IMG/VR virus record: IMGVR_UViG_3300044611_000133
Span: 1-33,076 of that record
Length of the DNA: 33,076 nucleotides
Source: a virus
Strand: one strand, 5' to 3'
Positions 32,135 to 33,076 of this stretch are shown piece after piece. A program made the position numbers and the translations under genes. The notes beneath the pieces were generated by a model that was not told the origin of the DNA, ran no database searches, and saw only the letters and a program-made list of their open reading frames with translations. Every line of letters starts with the position of its first letter. The first letter of the stretch is position 1.

Positions 32135-32278
32135 TTATTTAGATAACAAACTATTTACTAAATCTTTTGGGATACATACGGTGGTACCCTCAGTGGTGAA
32201 TATATGAATGTATATCTCATCAACCTCCTCCCATTCAGTGAAGGTGTAGGTAATATCGTTCACTGTTACGCTATGCAT
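32135..32278 (-). CDS. Small hypothetical protein (47 aa) after tail fibre
   Basis: A 47-residue ORF starts with ATG at 32276-32278, overlapping the stop of the fibre gene, and ends with TAA at 32135-32137. The protein begins MHSVTVNDITYTFTEWEEVD and ends with KDLVNSLLSK. It is acidic and has no signal peptide or membrane segment. I do not recognise a family. The overlap with the upstream stop is the pattern used by most gene pairs here, and the base composition matches the fibre gene, so the two probably moved together. It could be a fibre chaperone or tail-fibre assembly factor by position, but nothing in the sequence proves that. Confidence 0.55.
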   Translation of the reverse strand: MHSVTVNDITYTFTEWEEVDEIYIHIFTTEGTTVCIPKDLVNSLLSK

Positions 32279-33076
32279 ACTTTTGTACTATTACTCTTTT
32301 CCATGCTGCTATATCAGTGGCTGAGGATGAATGCTGAACGGTAAAGATGAGGTAATTATCTACGGTCTTATTGAAAGGTATTAAGCTAATGGCACTGATA
32401 GTGTAGTCATTAGATGCACTTGTACCTGTTGTAAAACAATTCATGTTGTTTAGGTCCACATATATGTTGCGTTCAAACCTTTGGAACCTTACGGTAGTAC
32501 CCATTGAACCTGCTGAACCGAGAAAGGTAGCACCCGTTAAGTTGTTGGTGGTGTTTATGTAAAATCTAAATGCTGTTGAACCTGTACCACTGACATTAGT
32601 CCTGTCTATGAAGGCCTTAATATAGATGGTGTTAGTCGTAGCAATAGAATTGGCAGGTATCAATACAGTTGCACTGATGGTATTATTCAATCCATTGACA
32701 CCTAAGCCATAAGCACTTCCAATAGTTGTGGGGTCACTACTACCTGTAACAGTTAGGTTTCCACTACCAAGTACTGAGGCTCCGTTGATGGTCTTAATGT
32801 TGGTACTGCTAATTAATGTTGGTTGGTAAGTACTAGCTGCTGTTGCTGCTGTAAGATATGGTCCTAGTGCTGAAGAATCAATATACCCTGAAGGATTAGT
32901 AATAGAGTAATACTGTAAATCATAAGTGGGTATACCATTATTCCATACAACTCCTGGGTTAGGATAGCTACCAGAAAGATCCCCACCTGCAGGTCCTGTA
33001 GGAGATCCACCCCCACCACCAGAAGTTTTTGGCTTACCATCTGGGCCAGTAATTTCTACACCACCACCAAATATAT
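32271..33076 (-). CDS. Tail fibre protein, C-terminal part (5' end outside window)
   Basis: The reading frame is open from the window edge to a TAG stop at 32271-32273, about 268 codons, so the start lies beyond position 33076. A TTG at 32688-32690 is only an internal codon. Near the visible N-terminal end is a Gly/Pro-rich linker with a run of five glycines, then the phrase GGDLSGSYPNP, then YLTAATAASTYQPTL and KTINGASVLGSGNLTV. These phrases are common in phage tail-fibre and collagen-like fibre shafts. The last 140 residues are Ser/Thr/Asn-rich and look like a beta-structured tip. The role is inferred to be host-surface binding. The DNA is less AT-rich than the neighbours (about 40% GC in a 120-base sample at 32641-32760, against about 25% at 29161-29280), which suggests a recently exchanged fibre module. 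It overlaps the next small ORF by 8 bases. Confidence 0.8.
   Translation of the reverse strand, partial: IFGGGVEITGPDGKPKTSGGGGGSPTGPAGGDLSGSYPNPGVVWNNGIPTYDLQYYSITNPSGYIDSSALGPYLTAATAASTYQPTLISSTNIKTINGASVLGSGNLTVTGSSDPTTIGSAYGLGVNGLNNTISATVLIPANSIATTNTIYIKAFIDRTNVSGTGSTAFRFYINTTNNLTGATFLGSAGSMGTTVRFQRFERNIYVDLNNMNCFTTGTSASNDYTISAISLIPFNKTVDNYLIFTVQHSSSATDIAAWKRVIVQKYA

Noticed and set aside
32271-32690. Separate 139-aa gene starting with TTG at 32690
   Set aside because: The frame is open upstream to the window edge and carries fibre motifs, so the TTG is internal to a longer gene.
1-33076. Stop-codon reassignment (TAG or TGA read as an amino acid), known in some crAss-like phages
   Set aside because: All recognised structural genes have full-length standard-code frames, and TAG and TAA are both used as real stops at gene boundaries (for example TAG at 32271 and 13101).
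1-33076. tRNA genes, CRISPR arrays, insertion sequences, attachment sites
   Set aside because: No cloverleaf-like pattern, regular direct repeats or transposase motifs were seen; nearly all bases are used by protein genes.

Overview
The window is a piece of a tailed bacteriophage genome of the crAss-like type (order Crassvirales). Every supported gene lies on the minus strand, so the genes read from position 33076 down to position 1. The evidence for crAss-like is the gene order and several recognisable families: tail fibres, a lysis cassette, an HU/IHF-like protein, a PD-(D/E)XK nuclease, terminase large subunit, portal, scaffold-like protein, major capsid protein, a run of small basic proteins, connector ring proteins and the start of the large tail 'muzzle' (stabilization) protein. 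The DNA is AT-rich, genes overlap or abut (TAATG, ATGA), and Shine-Dalgarno sequences are largely absent. This fits a Bacteroidota host, but the host is an inference. Genes read through with the standard code; I saw no sign of stop-codon reassignment here.

Layout in transcription order. (1) 33076-29634: host-recognition fibres, namely a partial tail-fibre gene, a collagen-like fibre and two further fibres; the last three share an N-terminal anchor-like module. (2) 29633-27844: lysis cassette of unimolecular spanin, holin and amidase, plus a small ORF, closed by a terminator. (3) 27722-20130: DNA handling and packaging, with HU/IHF-like protein, Cys-cluster protein, nuclease, possible small terminase, TerL and portal. 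(4) 20038-16046: scaffold-like protein, major capsid protein (followed by a strong terminator) and a 341-residue accessory protein. (5) 16033-13101: nine consecutive small lysine-rich proteins, several with a recurrent MxxGG motif. (6) 13098-11407: a broken copy of the ring-gene start, an HNH endonuclease, the intact ring-protein gene and a Dps/ferritin-like protein with an apparently complete ferroxidase site. (7) 11342-4300: five larger, mostly Cys-rich proteins, probably virion surface or appendage proteins, and one small zinc-ribbon-like protein. (8) 4183-1: a conserved unknown, two connector/ring-type tail proteins and the truncated muzzle protein.

The genes together describe late virion assembly: the capsid is built around scaffold and portal, TerL packages DNA, the basic proteins may coat DNA or be internal cargo, rings and muzzle close the tail, fibres bind the host, and the lysis proteins release progeny. 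Four rho-independent terminators and a recurring TAGTATAT element in intergenic gaps suggest several separately controlled late transcription units.

The most unusual points are the endonuclease insertion that left a diverged duplicate of the ring-gene 5' end, the virion-cluster Dps-like protein, the MxxGG-rich basic protein cluster, and the tandem Cys/Trp repeat protein.
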